A DNA stretch of 64,000 bases from Hippasteria phrygiana (taxonomy: Eukaryota > Echinodermata > Asteroidea > Valvatida > Goniasteridae), in NCBI GenBank assembly GCA_037893225.1, contig JAZGUH010000158.1, positions 1,054,001 to 1,118,000 of the forward strand, written 5' to 3'. Below are positions 1 to 11,720 of the stretch, one piece after another. Both the position numbers and the translations under genes were made by a program. How positions within the stretch are numbered: position 1 is the stretch's first letter; each line of letters starts with the position of its first letter. Under the pieces are notes generated by a model. It saw only the letters and a program-made list of their open reading frames with translations. It ran no database searches and was not told the origin of the DNA.

Positions 1-855
1 AACTGGTTCAAGTGAAGTTTTAGTGTGATTATTTGCCGCTCAAAAATTGACCCCCCCTTTTTAAAATTTGTTGAGACTCAAATTGAGGGCGCTGTTCGTG
101 ACGTAGACCGAGGCACCGAAATTCATGGATCGACTCGATAGTCTGGACCCGGCCCGTATACACACACTCGGTCTACACGTGCAATTTCGTTGCAACAACA
201 ACTAACATCGAACTTACCCTGATTTTTTTTAGCGAAGGCTCCTCGGGGAATGGGCCGTTTAACTGCATTTGCCTACATCTTACTCACTGAATCTGGGAAC
301 TTTGTTGGGATGGCAGTGCACTTGAGCATATTTTTAATGGTCATCCCAAAGGATTTGAAAATACCAGTATCGAAACACGACGGCTCAAAGTGGTCGCTAC
401 ATAACGCTGAGAAGCTGCTGGGGCCGGACCACTATACGCTCTTGTCACCTTCACTTTCGCCGTCCAAATTCTCCGATATTTCGCATCAGTTGGAAATAAA
501 TGAAGGCTTACTCCATCCGTCGTTGTTTGCTGCACCCATCAGCCACACACCTTGTCGGCATGGTCGAAAAACCACTATATTTTGCTTAGATTTTGGACGA
601 AGAATTTTCGCCGTACAATGTACACACAATGCATACCCGTGATGAATGGGTAATGTGCCTCGATCTACGTCACACACTTACGTTAATGAGGGTCCCACTC
701 AGGGGGCGGAGTAGCTTGGACAAACATTTTCAAAAATTGTTTTCTCATATTTAATTTGGGAAATAATTGTCTCTGGACACAAAATATCATTGTCAAGATA
801 ATACTTTATTGTTTTAAGCAGATATAATGCAATATAAATCCTAAATCATGTTTCC
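1..855 (-). repeat. Copy A of a THAP-exon block, inverted relative to 55.69-56.89 kb
   Basis: The first 855 bases are the reverse complement of 55.69-56.89 kb over nearly their whole length, apart from a 306-bp foldback present only in the right-hand copy. Shared sequence includes promoter-like DNA, the THAP exon, its splice donor and part of the following intron. The window starts inside the block, so its outer edge is not seen. At 845-860 it meets the 3' end of a non-LTR retrotransposon. It could be a duplicated gene fragment or part of a DNA transposon with a THAP transposase; the sequence does not decide. Confidence 0.8.
218..561 (-). pseudogene. THAP zinc-finger first exon, frameshifted
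   Basis: THAP domains are C2CH zinc-coordinating DNA-binding modules of transcription factors and of P/Kolobok-type transposases. The start ATG (561-559) begins MPTRCVADGC, giving the first two zinc cysteines. One base is missing in the AAA run just after, so the start frame ends within eight codons. The rest (…FPTDAKYRR…CSDHF…) reads on in another frame and keeps the third cysteine and the histidine. The exon ends AGG/GTAAGT at 218. Family identity rests on cysteine spacing, the FPTD motif and the CSDHF motif. The paired copy at 56002-56333 is broken differently, so the two decayed independently. Confidence 0.72.
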
Positions 856-3800
856 TTTAAGGAGTTTATGGTTCTCATTTGTTCAGGCAGATTATTCCAT
901 ATACTGGCACCACTCACAGCGAAACTTGTCACGTAGCATTCCTTTTTGGCGAAAGGAACTTTCAGTGCCATTTGGGTCGATTGTCGTGTTTCACGAATCA
1001 CTGTAAGTGGTGTGAACAGATTTGTCATGTACAAAGGAGTCATTTTGTTAAGGCTTTTGAAAACAAGGATAGCCTTTTTGGACTGAACTCTATCATTAAA
1101 AGGAATCCAATTTAGTCTGGTAAACATATCAGCTGAGGGGGTGAGGGAGGTACGTTTAAGGATTATCCGTGCGGCTCTTTTAGACATTTGTTAAGGGTAT
1201 TGTCGTGAGATATGTACCTTCCTCCCCACACCGTACAGCAATACTCTAAAGGTGGCATAACTAAACTTATAAAGAGTGTGTGCAGGCTGCTTTGGGGAAC
1301 GTAATCACGAATTATGTTTAACACACCCAATTTAGACGAAACAGTCTTCCTTACGTATTCAACATGTGTACCCCAACTTAATGTTTCATCAACAACTACA
1401 CCCAAGCATTTACAAGATTTCACTTTTTCGATAACCTTATCAGCAATGCACACGTTCAGGTCGACGTTTGATATTTTTTGCCTTGAACCAATAAGCATAC
1501 ATTTGGTTTTGTTGGCATTTAATGCTAGTTTGTTTCTTAGGCACCAGTTGTGAATACTAGCAAGAGCTACATTCAAGTTCCTTTCTATTTCGTTAATACT
1601 AGAGGAGCTACACGTTAAAGGGACACATTGCCTTCAAATGTCATGAAATTTTGCTGTTTGGAAATGTTCCTTATCTTTTATAAGAGTTGTTCATGCAAAC
1701 AAAACACGTATAGTGTGTTGTAATTAGTGAGTAGTGATTACAAAACCAAAAATTGGCCTCTGACCCCTGACATCTGCCCTGCGAAACATAGACTTATTTC
1801 CAGTAGTAAATACCACCGTCTAAATAATGCGCAAAATACGCTGTAAGAGTCTTTAGGCTGGCGCCGCAGCCAGTGGCCTTGTAAAACTATCAGATGATCG
1901 CCAGGTACCATTCTCTACCTCGTGACACATATCGCCAGTGCTGCGCGCCGTGCCACAGTACATCAAAATGGATCAACAGAACGTACTTCAACCAGCTGCG
2001 ACTGGAAATACGACTGGTGAATACTGTCCGCCATTTTGTGGAGTCAAAAATTTGGTTCTACAAAATGGCGGACCGTTATTTGTCACGAAATTAAACAAAA
2101 ACCACGCAATTTGAAGGGATAGTTATGTGAATCTTTATATTATACTTTTAAAAAAGCTTCCCAACCATATCCATTTCAGTTTTATAGCCCAAATCGAAAA
2201 ATCCAAAGCAATGTGTCCCTTTAACGTGGAGTCATCTGCATACATAAATAAGTTGCAATTTTGGGGTATACAAGATGGAAAATCAATACTATAAACAATG
2301 AATAAAAGTGGCCCTAAGATCGACCCTTGTGGAACGCCTATGTCTATGGGCAACCCCTTCGATATTGTGCCCTTAATATTTACAGACTGACTACGACCGC
2401 CTAGGTACGACTTAAACCAATTAATTACAGAAGATGACAAATTCAGCTTCTTCAATTTGCCTATAGTAGGATTACATGATCCACACAATCAAAAGCTTTA
2501 CTGAGATCTATGAACACGCTACCTGTAACCTTACCTTGCTCCATAGCCTCAAAACACTTGTTTGTTAAATCGTGTAGAGTGCTTTCAGTTGAGTGCAAGG
2601 GTCTAAATCCCGATTGGCAACTAGGTAACAAATTGTTATCATCGAGGTGCCGAGTGCACCCATCTTTCTAGAATAGAGATAATTGGCAGTATAGAAATAG
2701 GCCGATAATTACTTGTACTACATTTATCTCCTCCCTTGTGAATTGGTGTTACCAAGGCGTGTTTCCAATCTTTAGGGTATTGCTCGCATCTTATGGAGAG
2801 GTTAAAAATATATGTTAAAGATTTAGTAATATAAGGGGAAGCAATTTTAATCATTTTAACACTGATGCCATCCGGACCTGTTGCTTTCCCAACCGACATG
2901 GATGATATTTGCTTTTGAACGAACTCTTCTGTAATATTAGGTACAGTGCATTCTTCAAGTTCTTCCAGAGAATCAACGATAGAGGCGTAGGTATCATTGT
3001 TTTCAAGTTCGCCCGATGGGCAATTTCTAGCTGTACGTTTTCCTATTGTAGAAAAGTGTTCATTTAATGTATCAGCAATGTCAGTGGGATCGTCAATATT
3101 TTCTCCATTTGGGGAAGTGATACAATTTGGAGCAATTTTCTGTTTCTTAGGAAGTACCTCCTTTAGCTTTTTCCATAGCATAGATGAATTGCTTTTATTT
3201 TCTTCTATGGCTGATGTATAGTATTCACTCTTCTTAGTGCGGATTTTATTAGTTACATTGTTCCGCAGCTTTTTGTAAGAGTCCCAATCGATCTGTGAGC
3301 CTGAGCGTTTTGCGATTTTGTGTGCACGATCCCGCTGTCTCATAAGTTTAAGAATTTCGCAATCGAGCCAAGGTAAAGAGGCACCCCGAATACGTTTAGT
3401 TTTGATTGGTGCATGAAAGTTAATAATACTCATAAATATGGAGTGCCATTTGCACCACGCTTCATCAACATCATAAGAGTCTAGTACATCTTGCCATGGT
3501 GCATTAAGGAGGTCGTCTTTAAATGCATCATTGTCTATATTTGTAAGACATCGAAAGTTTATTGAGCGACCTTTAATTTTTGGTGTTTTCCAACTATGTT
3601 GACCATAAACAAGATAATGGTCACTGATTAGGACTGGTAATACACCACATTCCTTTATTAGCTCTGGATGGGAGCTGAAAATGAGATCGATTATTGTTTG
3701 AGTGGACTCAGTGACCCGTGTTGAGTCATGTATGAGTTGCGCCAATTGGAATAAACCAAAACAAGAAATAATTGGGTTTGAGTTCATACTATCATCGTCA

Positions 3801-4102
3801 ACTGAAACATCATAATTAAAGTCCCCAGTTGCAATAATTTCTTTACATTCACAGGAGGCCTTATTAATAATATCACTTAGTTTATCAATGAATTCAACAG
3901 AGCTTGAAGGTGGCCTATAAATAGAACTAATAAGCACAGGCTGTCTTTGTTTACACTTAATTTCAACCCATATGCACTCGACATCATCTGTTTCAAGATC
4001 CTCACGACGAGTGAAAGTTAAATTGTTTCGGATGTACATGGCAACCCCACCACCATGTCGGTTCCTGTCTTTTCTGACAATGGAAACATTTGGTAATGTG
4101 AT
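845..4102 (-). mobile_element. CR1/Jockey-group non-LTR retrotransposon, copy 1, 5'-truncated
   Basis: Minus-strand element with the C-terminal part of an AP-type endonuclease (GDFNYD near 3815, SDHYLV near 3620) and a reverse transcriptase (GKATGPDG near 2880, YADD near 2250), followed by the cysteine/tryptophan-rich C-terminal region of the Jockey/CR1 group. The 466-codon frame at 4039-2639 is the longest intact piece. Small deletions, for instance near 2650 where copy 2 is longer, and a 602-bp DNA element at 1619-2220 break the rest. Homology to copy 2 (28.17-31.2 kb) stops at about 4102, the usual 5' truncation of such elements. Not functional as it stands. Confidence 0.9.
1619..2220. mobile_element. 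602-bp non-autonomous DNA element, TTAA target (Kolobok/T2-like)
   Basis: Ends are AGGGACACATTGC and its exact reverse complement (13 bp). TTAA flanks both sides (1615-1618 and 2221-2224). Copy 2 of the host retrotransposon has a single TTAA at the same point (near 28915), so this is a clean insertion with a TTAA duplication. Known background: TTAA is the target of piggyBac and Kolobok, and T2/Kolobok MITEs start AGGRR, which fits. No coding capacity is visible. Confidence 0.88.
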
Positions 4103-4353
4103 GCCGACGAGAGGGATTCTATATTTAAGAAAAAAGGGTTGTTATTCTGAACCATCATTTATTCTGTTTCGCGAAAGCTCATTATGTATGTTAAATGTAT
4201 GTACGTGACCCCGTGACGTACACGTGTAGAGTCGGTTGATGCTACAGCCAAACACTATAGGCATGTACGTACGTGGAGTTGATGCTGCTGGAAGAGTTTT
4301 TGTCTAATTTTGATATTATTTCAGTATAAGCATGGTTCTGAGATAATCATTAT

Positions 4354-4630
4354 GCCTCATCGTGTGTAGTTGGGGGTTGCACGAGGAACAGCGACAAAAA
4401 CCCTGACCTAACCTTACTGCGATTCACATTGCTGAATAGAGTTCAAAGGCGACAGTGGGTCCGCTTTGTAGACAATACAAGATCTGATTTTTGGCTGTCG
4501 AAACGGTCGAAAAAATGTGCAGAACATTTCGCCAAAGACTATATTGATGATAGTGTTAGTATGAAAACTAAGCTGGGTTTGAAGGCACAATTCCGTTTGA
4601 AGGTTGGAGCCATTCCAACTCTGAAGGCAC
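4354..4630 (+). pseudogene. THAP zinc-finger fragment, third copy
   Basis: Reading from 4363 the frame gives CVVGGC, a basic region with WVRFVD, then KKCAEHF and GAIPTL. These are the C2CH ligands (C-x4-C … C-x2-H) and the AVPTL-type tail of a THAP domain. The natural start, MPHR immediately upstream at 4354, is one base out of frame, so the domain has lost its start codon by a one-base deletion. No following exon is recognisable; at about 4810 the sequence changes to the repeated block that precedes the GPCRs. It could be a relic of a THAP transposase or of a host THAP gene. Confidence 0.62.
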
Positions 4631-4812
4631 AGAGCATTCAAATCCTGTCCTGGACTCACGCGCACTACCAGACCACGACGACGTTGCCTGCGGTTGCCGG
4701 CTCCAGCAGCCAGAGCCCCGGCCGTCTCCCTCCCTGTCCACGCTCGCTTGACTCAACATGCATTGTACACGCACAGTAGCGCATGCTACTTGTATTATCA
4801 TGGTATTATCGT

Positions 4813-6060
4813 GTTCAAACAAAACCCAACGGAGCCCTTTTTTGCCAAGAGCTCATTTTCGCTACAGCACACAAAGTGATCGTTTGTTTTGTTTGGTGCG
4901 TCACCGAGGAAAGATATGCAATTCTTACTTCAATGATTAATGTATCGTCCCTTATCAGTCAGTTACCATTAAGTAAGTGATGGTTCATTACTTTGTAATA
5001 GTAGACTGGTCAGGAACAACAGTGATTCCTGTACTGATTTCTCAGCGCAGCCAATGCTAATAATGGGTACTGTATTAATTTCCCTAGAGAAACGTCTTTG
5101 TAATTCATACAAGATGGTATATATATAGACATATACACTAAGTATTGGTACACTTAAATCTTCAGATTTGCTTTTTTTTGTCCCTGTTTCGAGTTTTTGT
5201 TTTTTAATTCAACAACCATAATATGTTACAGTTGCAAGGATCGGGGTCAAAATCAACAAGAAAAATTGCGTAAAAGAGTCATCTGCTTTCTGTTAATTCC
5301 TCACCATTGCGATGTTCCTGCACTTCATTGCAGAAACATATAACACTAACACTGTACGTGAACAGCACATATTGTCAAAACTAGTAGCTGGGACACATAG
5401 GATTTATTATTTCCAGCACTGTCAAACAGGCCTCTTAGCGCTTTGGCTGCTTGTATTGTGCACAACGCAAACGGTACCTTCCTCCATTTGCGCAACTATA
5501 CGTCCTCCGTTGAATACTGCAGCCACATCTGGGATGGTGCTCAGGCTTGCTATTTGTCCCTCTGAGATAGGATTAGGCGCCGTGTTTCAAATCTGGTTGG
5601 CCGGGATCTGGCATCTTCCATGGAACCCCTACATGTCTGATGCTCTGTTGCTTCATTGAGCCTCTTTTATCGATACTATCATGAAAGGTATTCCAGTGGC
5701 CTTTCATCGTTAGTTCCCCATCCAAACTTTCAGGCACTCTAATCGCTGGCTGTCTCATTACACCCTTTCACTGTTGTTCCAAAAGCTAGCACTGTCAGAT
5801 ACTCTTCAATGCTGTTCCTTATCATACTGCCCCTCTTTGGAACTCCTTACCTGTGACCAGCTTCCCTTCCACCTTATCTTCCACAATCCAAACGAAATTT
5901 GAATAGATACCTTCTAAGTTCTATCCGACATGTGATTTCTGCCTTTAATAGCCTTTTGTCCAATGTTGGGCTATACCCATAAAATATAACCCAATTCACT
6001 TTGTACAAAAAGACAGCGTATTAGTTAGGCTGTTTACAACTATACAAAATAGTATATACA
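4813..6060 (+). repeat. Block A, copy 1 (downstream flank of GPCR copy 1)
   Basis: The same approximately 1.2-kb block occurs at 9294-10560 and 21267-22345, always on the side of the GPCR 3' end. It carries a decayed C-terminal piece of a second, plus-strand non-LTR retrotransposon and ends with a conserved stretch near 5970-6050 (gggctatacccat…). It joins the THAP fragment on its left. Confidence 0.85.
5290..5990 (+). pseudogene. Non-LTR retrotransposon C-terminal fragment (family 2), copy 1
   Basis: Across shifting frames the translation shows EYCSHIWDGA, IQRRVSNLVG-like and SLFYRYYH-like segments, typical of the region after the reverse transcriptase in RTE/Jockey-like elements. Several frameshifts separate them. 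The family differs from the minus-strand CR1-like elements in this window. Copies lie at 9770-10480 and 21770-22290. Confidence 0.6.
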
Positions 6061-6087
6061 CATGATTACTTAAGACTATGGGGAAAT

Positions 6088-6200
6088 AGAGTACCGAAGT
6101 AATGACGTCAATCAATGCAATGTTTGGAACCAGAATACATTCTAAACTGCATGTGTTTGGAACCATTGCCGCGGCAACTGACGTCAGATTTCGGTACTCT
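6088..6200. mobile_element. 113-bp MITE with two CRE-like palindromes, copy 1
   Basis: Termini are AGAGTACCGAAG and its complement. It is flanked by AT on both sides (6086-6087, 6201-6202). The equivalent site beside GPCR copy 2 (15415-15416) has one AT and no element, so the insert and its 2-bp duplication are proven in the window. TGACGTCA, the perfect cAMP-response-element palindrome, occurs at 6103-6110 and 6179-6186. Confidence 0.88.
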
Positions 6201-6567
6201 ATAGTCGGGTTTGGTTATTTGTGATTAACATCGATTCAAATTTGGCACTTTGTCTGACATAGGCTAACGGAGAAGTAATTTGTTTTATGTCATTCCTCTG
6301 GCCATATTGCTAACCTAACATTTTTGATCTGCGAACACTGTATATGGCACGGGGACTTGTGGATGAGTAAAAAATTTATGCCCAAATTAAATCCACGATT
6401 ATTCAAACTAATTTCAAAGCAAGTTACGATGGCGATGGTGGTAGTCGTTCTGGTGTTGATCCCTGCTGAGCTGCCTTCTGACAGACTTCAAGTTGGTCTC
6501 CTCTTGATGCATGTGTTGTGGTGACATCACGGTTTGACAGTTAGGACCATAGGCCTACTAATATGAC

Positions 6568-7546
6568 TCAAAGTTGCGCTTGTGCTTGCGTCTCATGCAC
6601 CTCCAACCCAACCGATTGGTGTTTGGTTACCAGACAGGTGCATCTTGTTTTGGCCGATAGCAAACCACACAGTGCTCGTCGCAGATCCTGGTTGCGTAGG
6701 TAGTAGATGATAACATTCATCCAGCCGTTCGACAGCCACAAGGCATCCGTGAAAATGCTGGTGGGATAGGACGTGTAAATCGGCAGGTGCAATGGTAAAA
6801 TGACGGCAGTAGGAATCCAGGTGAGTATTAATGTCGCAGTTATGATGGCGATGGTTGTGGTCGCTCTGGCGTTGAACTGTTGCGATTCCCGCCTCCCGCT
6901 TTGGCCGGAGATGTATTGGGCGTGACGGTGTGCTATCAGATAAATACGCACGTAGATAATGATTACAACAATTAGTGCAAGTGAAATGTAGAAACAAGGG
7001 ATGTACATGTACAAACCCCACTCACGCCTTATGTGCGTGCATATGCGAGGGTGCTGTGGTAACACAATACTGCCGCCGTAAACCCATGCGATAACATTAG
7101 CAATATGCTGGATACAGCCCAGGCGCTGCTCACTGCGATCTTCGATCGGCGTGGTGTCACCAAGGTAGGATAGCGTAGTGGGTAGGAAATCGCCAGGTAA
7201 CGATCTATCGTCAACAGCAAGATCGAAGCGACACCCAGCACGTAAAATATGTGTGCGACCACATCTATAGCCGCACAAAGGAAGTCTCCCAGCAACCAGG
7301 CTCCCGCGTAAAATTCGGTCAAATGCGGTAACCCGAATATTGCAGTAAACAGATCACTCAGGGTGAGCGAAGCCAGGAAAATTGTTGTGGTCTGCTTGAT
7401 GCTGGTGGCACGTGCTAAGGTGAACAGCATCAGCGGATTGAGTAGAAGGTTCAGAGCGATCGTCAGCGTCATAAAAATGGCAACGAAAACACCAAATGCG
7501 TTGTCCAGATTCCAATATCAACCTCCTCTCCGGTAGAATTGGTCAT
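6568..7546 (-). pseudogene. Rhodopsin-class GPCR, copy 1, frameshifted
   Basis: Closely related to the intact receptors at 15795-16787 and 22883-23869, but broken. The ATG lies at 7546-7544. A one-base loss near 7495 (AAATG where copy 2 has AAAAGG) shifts the frame after about 14 codons. A second one-base loss near 7080 shifts it in the second extracellular loop. The TM2-TM4 part (7472-7029) and TM5-tail part (7278-6568) each read well. A further small change shortens the C-terminus. DRY, the TM6 W-x-P and the TM7 N-x-x-x-Y are all still encoded, so loss looks recent. Confidence 0.88.
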
Positions 7547-8450
7547 TCTTGGATGGGCTGTGTTCAGTACGAATTACAGGCATACTAGACTGCTAGCAGT
7601 TCATCGAATTGCACCTTCATGGGCTGGAGTGAGGAATTTATAAGCCCTCATCAGCATCATGACATGCTTGCTAAGCGTTTTTGATCCTGCATTGGACATC
7701 ACTCGCTTTTACAGAATGGTTGGAGTTCAAGTCGACCATGACTGGCGTATTGTACCCACAGTGTGATCTGCTCAACCACGTGACATTCAAACATAACCTG
7801 AAGGAGCATCAGCTAATGAAGTGTCATGGTTGTACGCCTACTGATTGTAAATGTTTGACTAAGGAGGCAGACCAAATTAGCTTTCTGGAAGACTCATCAA
7901 TCAACAAGTGCTTCTCATCCAGGCGTTTGCCAAATGACAGCGTTAATGAGAAAATCAAATGGTCTGATAGGAAACAAACGGTTTGACCAAGTCGAGCAAG
8001 GAGCGTTTATATATTTATTCATTTATTACATTTCTTTACCCAGGGTGTGCCCAAAAAGTTTAAAACTGGTTTGCAGTAAGCCCTGCATACTATTTTAAAT
8101 GAAACTGAATATTTACACACGTACAAAATATTTACACATACAAGATTATTTACACAAATAAATCTATTTACTGCTAACTTTTCAACTCTCCACTAGATAC
8201 CGGTATACCTATTGCTGATTTACCGAATGGGCGAAAAAACCCGCGAAAAAATTTTTTGGGGGAAAAATCAAGGGGAAATTCCCATCCGGCTCCAAAGTAT
8301 TGTGGCAACCAAGTTTATAAACTCAGGAGATCAGCGCAAATGGCAAAAAAAAACACTGATTGGTGGCTTTACGTACATGCGTAGCTCCGATTTAAATACA
8401 CCCAATTAGGAGTTCATGGTTCTTAATTTCTCAGGCTGATTATTAGACTA
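7547..8450 (-). repeat. GPCR copy 1 upstream flank and promoter region
   Basis: Conserved with 16788-17730 and 23870-24780. Nearest the gene is a TATAAAT (minus strand, 7642-7636), about 90 bases above the ATG in all three copies. Further out is a conserved, apparently non-coding stretch (7680-7990), and then AT-rich sequence (8010-8450) that matches the 3' tail region of the CR1-like elements. No gene is seen. Confidence 0.65.
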
Positions 8451-9293
8451 GCTGTTATATCAATTAATCGGATTGCAACTTCGTGGGCTTGAGTGAGGAA
8501 TTTATAATCCCCCATCAGCCTTGTGAACGACTTGCTTAGCGTCTTTGATCCTGCATTGGACGCGTCGCTTTTACAGAATGGTTAAAGTTCAAGTCGACTG
8601 TCACCGGCATATTGTACCCGTCTGCTTAAACACTTGACATTCAAACATAACCGAAGGAGCATCAACTGATGATGTGCCATGGTTGTACGCCTACTGATTG
8701 TAAATGTTTGACTTATTTAAGGAGGCAGGCCAAATGAGCATCCTGGAAGACTCATAAATCAACAAGTGCTTATGATTCAGGCGTTTGTCAAATGACAGCG
8801 TTAACGAGAAGATCAACATGGCCTCGGGAACCAAACAACAAGTCGAGCAAGGAGCACTTGTTATTCAATGGTGATTCCTGACCTGCACAACCAAATGCGG
8901 GACCCCAAATATTCCAGAAAGCAATCGTGCAGGGTGAGAAAAGTCGGGGGAATTTTGGTGGTCTGCTTGATGCTTTAGAGCGATTTTTCAGCGTCCTACA
9001 AACGGCAATGAACACATCAAAGGGTGTTGATATATCCTCGTGATCAACCTCGTCGTCGGTACCAGAAGACGCGTGGACATGTTGTCCATTGTATATGTTT
9101 ATGCTCAATCTGCACATCACAAACATTTCATGTACGACTAAAAAACGTCGCATATACAGGATTGACAGACGTGAGTCTCAGTTTAAACCAGTGTTGAAAG
9201 TCACAGTGACATTCGTATGGTTTGAATCTCTGTAGACAAACATCGACGTAACCACAGCGTGATCGACTTATTAGTCCACTTAGTATTATCGTG
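8451..9293 (-). repeat. Fourth, partial GPCR promoter flank plus receptor remnant
   Basis: 8451-8870 repeats the GPCR upstream flank, including a TATA-like word. It is followed by a severely deleted receptor piece (8886-9066) and a conserved junction segment (9067-9293) that recurs at 21050-21266. This marks an ancient extra copy of the GPCR unit. Confidence 0.7.
8886..9066 (-). pseudogene. GPCR remnant (N-terminal and TM1-TM2 region)
   Basis: On the plus strand, aaatgcgg…ccaaatattcca, gattttggtggtctgc-like and gtgttgatat…aacctcgtcgtcggta pieces line up in order with the complement of the first about 80 codons of the intact receptors. Internal deletions remove most of TM1 and the rest of the gene. 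It cannot be coding. Confidence 0.68.
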
Positions 9294-10560
9294 TTCAAAC
9301 AAAACCTGACGGAACCCTTTTTTGCCAAGAGCTCATTTTCGCTACAGCACACTAATGGATCGTTTGTTTTGTTTGGTGCGTCACCGAGGAAAGATATACG
9401 ATTATTACTTCAATGATTAATGTATTGTCCCTTATCGGTCAGTTACCAATAAGTAGTGATGTTTCATTACTTTGTAATAAGTAAACTGGTCAGGAACAAC
9501 AGTGATTCCTGTACTGATTTCTCAGCGCAGCCAATGCTAATAATGGGTACTGTATCAATTTCCCCAGAGAAACGTCTTTGTAATTCATACAAGATGGTAT
9601 ACTACATAGGCATATACTGTAAGTATTGGTACACTTAAATCTTCAGATTTGTTTTTTGTCCCTGTTTCGAGTTTTTGTTTTTTAAATTTAACAACCATAA
9701 TATTTTACAGTTGCAAGGATATTACACAGGGTAAGTCAAAATTAACAAGAACAAATTGCGTAAAAGAGTCATCTGCTTTCTGTTAATTCCTCACCATTCC
9801 TGCACTTCATTGCAGGAACATAACACTATGCGTCTGCTTAGACAGCACATCTCGTCAAAATTGGAGCTGGGACACATAGGATCTACTATTTCCAGCACTG
9901 TCAAACGAGCCTCTCAGCGCTTTGGCTGCTTGTATCGTGCACAACGGTACCTTCCTCCATCTGCTCAACTATACGTCCTCTCGTTGAATACTGCAGCCAC
10001 ATCTGAGATGGTGCTCAGGCTTGCTATTTGTCCCTCTGAGATAAGATTAAGCGCCGTGTTTCAAATCTGGTTTGCCGGGATCTGGCATCTTCCCTGGAAC
10101 CCCTACATGTCTGATGCTCTGTTGCTTCATTGAGCCTCTTTTATCGATACTATCATGAAAGGTATTCCAGTGGCATTTCATCGTTTTTCAGTTCCCCATC
10201 CAAACTTTCAGGCACTCTAATCGCTAGCTGTCTCATATGGCACACCCTTTCACTGTTGTTGTTCCAAAAGCTAGCACTGTCAGTATACTCTTCAATTTTG
10301 TTCCTCATCATACTGCCCCTCTTTGGAACTTCTTACCTGTGACATGCTTCCCTTCCACCTTATCTTCCACAATTCAAACGAAATTTGAATAGATACCTGC
10401 AAAGTTCTATCCCTGTGATTTCTGCCTTTTCACGTCTTTTGTATAGCCCACACCTTGAGTAGTCTTTTGCCCAGTGTTGGGCTATACCCATAAAAGAATA
10501 ACCCAATTCACTTTGTACAAAAAGACAGCGTATTAGTTAGGCTGTTTACAACTATACAAA
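9294..10560 (+). repeat. Block A, copy 2
   Basis: Homologous to 4813-6060. It holds the same family-2 non-LTR fragment (9770-10480) and stops abruptly at …ctatacaaa (about 10560). In the other copies the block runs straight into tagtatatac and the GPCR. Here 4.8 kb of Ngaro/DIRS-like sequence intervenes, after which the block resumes near 15374. Confidence 0.85.
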
Positions 10561-10939
10561 TACAGCTTATGGGCAATGCCAATAAGTCACTTTATGGAAG
10601 CGGGATAAGACCATAATAGGTTTAGGGAGGAGCATTCTATTGCGAAAGGAACTTACAATGATGGCTTGGTATGCAAAGTCACTCGAGCATATCAGCTAGG
10701 CAGAAAGCCATTTTCACAGTTCAATCACAGTTGGAACGACGTGTGTGTGGGTGTCTTCTCCAACTGACACATGGCGTGTGTACTTCCACCGCAGGCGGCA
10801 AACACAACGAGTTCGAAGCTAAGTATTAACTCAAGATATTATATTTCCCATTCCCTATATTCCCGTATTTGGTTTGTTATTTCGAGAGAAGAAGACGCCG
10901 AAGATAACGAGTGTATTTACTACGGAAATAATTTAAAAC

Positions 10940-11538
10940 ATGGCGCCTAAGACGGTGATGGTTGTCGGCCACTCCTTTATTAAACATTTGGAGAAATACA
11001 TCCGAGATTCGAACGACCCACGGATCAATTCGAATTTCAATTTAGATGTTTATAAACTTAAGGTGTCCACACTTGGTCAATCAGGTTGCAACATAGCTCG
11101 TTTCCGCCGTTTCTTCTTCCCGAAAATTCATCGAAATAAAGCGGATATTCTGTATATTGAATTGGGGACGAATGACCTCGATAATGTTAGTGGGGTCGCC
11201 GATATGGTGTCATCACAATTAGTTGATTTGGTGCAGGACATAGCCTACACCGGATATCAGACAGTACGTTTGTTATAGTTGGTCAAGTTTTTAAGCGTGA
11301 ATTACACGGAGCACGAGACCCGGATTTCAACCGGAAGATTGTGGAATTCAATGAAATGACCTCAAAGTTAATCAATGCCCTTTCGTACGGGATATTTTGG
11401 AAACACATTAGGATGTGGAATTCCAGTTTGCATTTGATTTCTCTGGTTGGCGTACAACTAAATGTCGCCGGCATGAATAGATTATAAAAGTCTATTAGAG
11501 GCGCATTGTGGCATTTACATCATAATGAATGAACTGGG
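10940..11538 (+). pseudogene. SGNH/GDSL hydrolase-like ORF of the Ngaro-type element
   Basis: ATG at 10940 in context aaacATGG. Block I reads VVGHSFI, carrying the nucleophile serine, and block III reads ELGTNDL (the GxND oxyanion block). The first frame ends at 11278 through a frameshift; the continuation reads FVIVGQVF … LVGVQLNVAG. Families of this type end with a D-G-V-H-L block supplying the catalytic Asp and His; here the equivalents are V and Q, so two of three catalytic residues are gone. A TAA at 11484-11486 stands where a tyrosine codon is likely, and frame continues to about 11538. SGNH esterases are known passengers of some retroelements, including CR1 ORF1. Confidence 0.7.
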
Positions 11539-11720
11539 AGCACTATTAAAATAAATTGCTCGCTGTCTTCCTTTTCTTATTTACTTTGAATATAATAATA
11601 ATTATGAAAAAGGAAAAAAAATAATAAATAGATACCAATAAATAAATATTGTTACGATAAGTTACTCAGCAGAACTTGGTGACGCTAGTGGTGTTTGTCA
11701 TGTTGCATGCAAGTCGTGTG

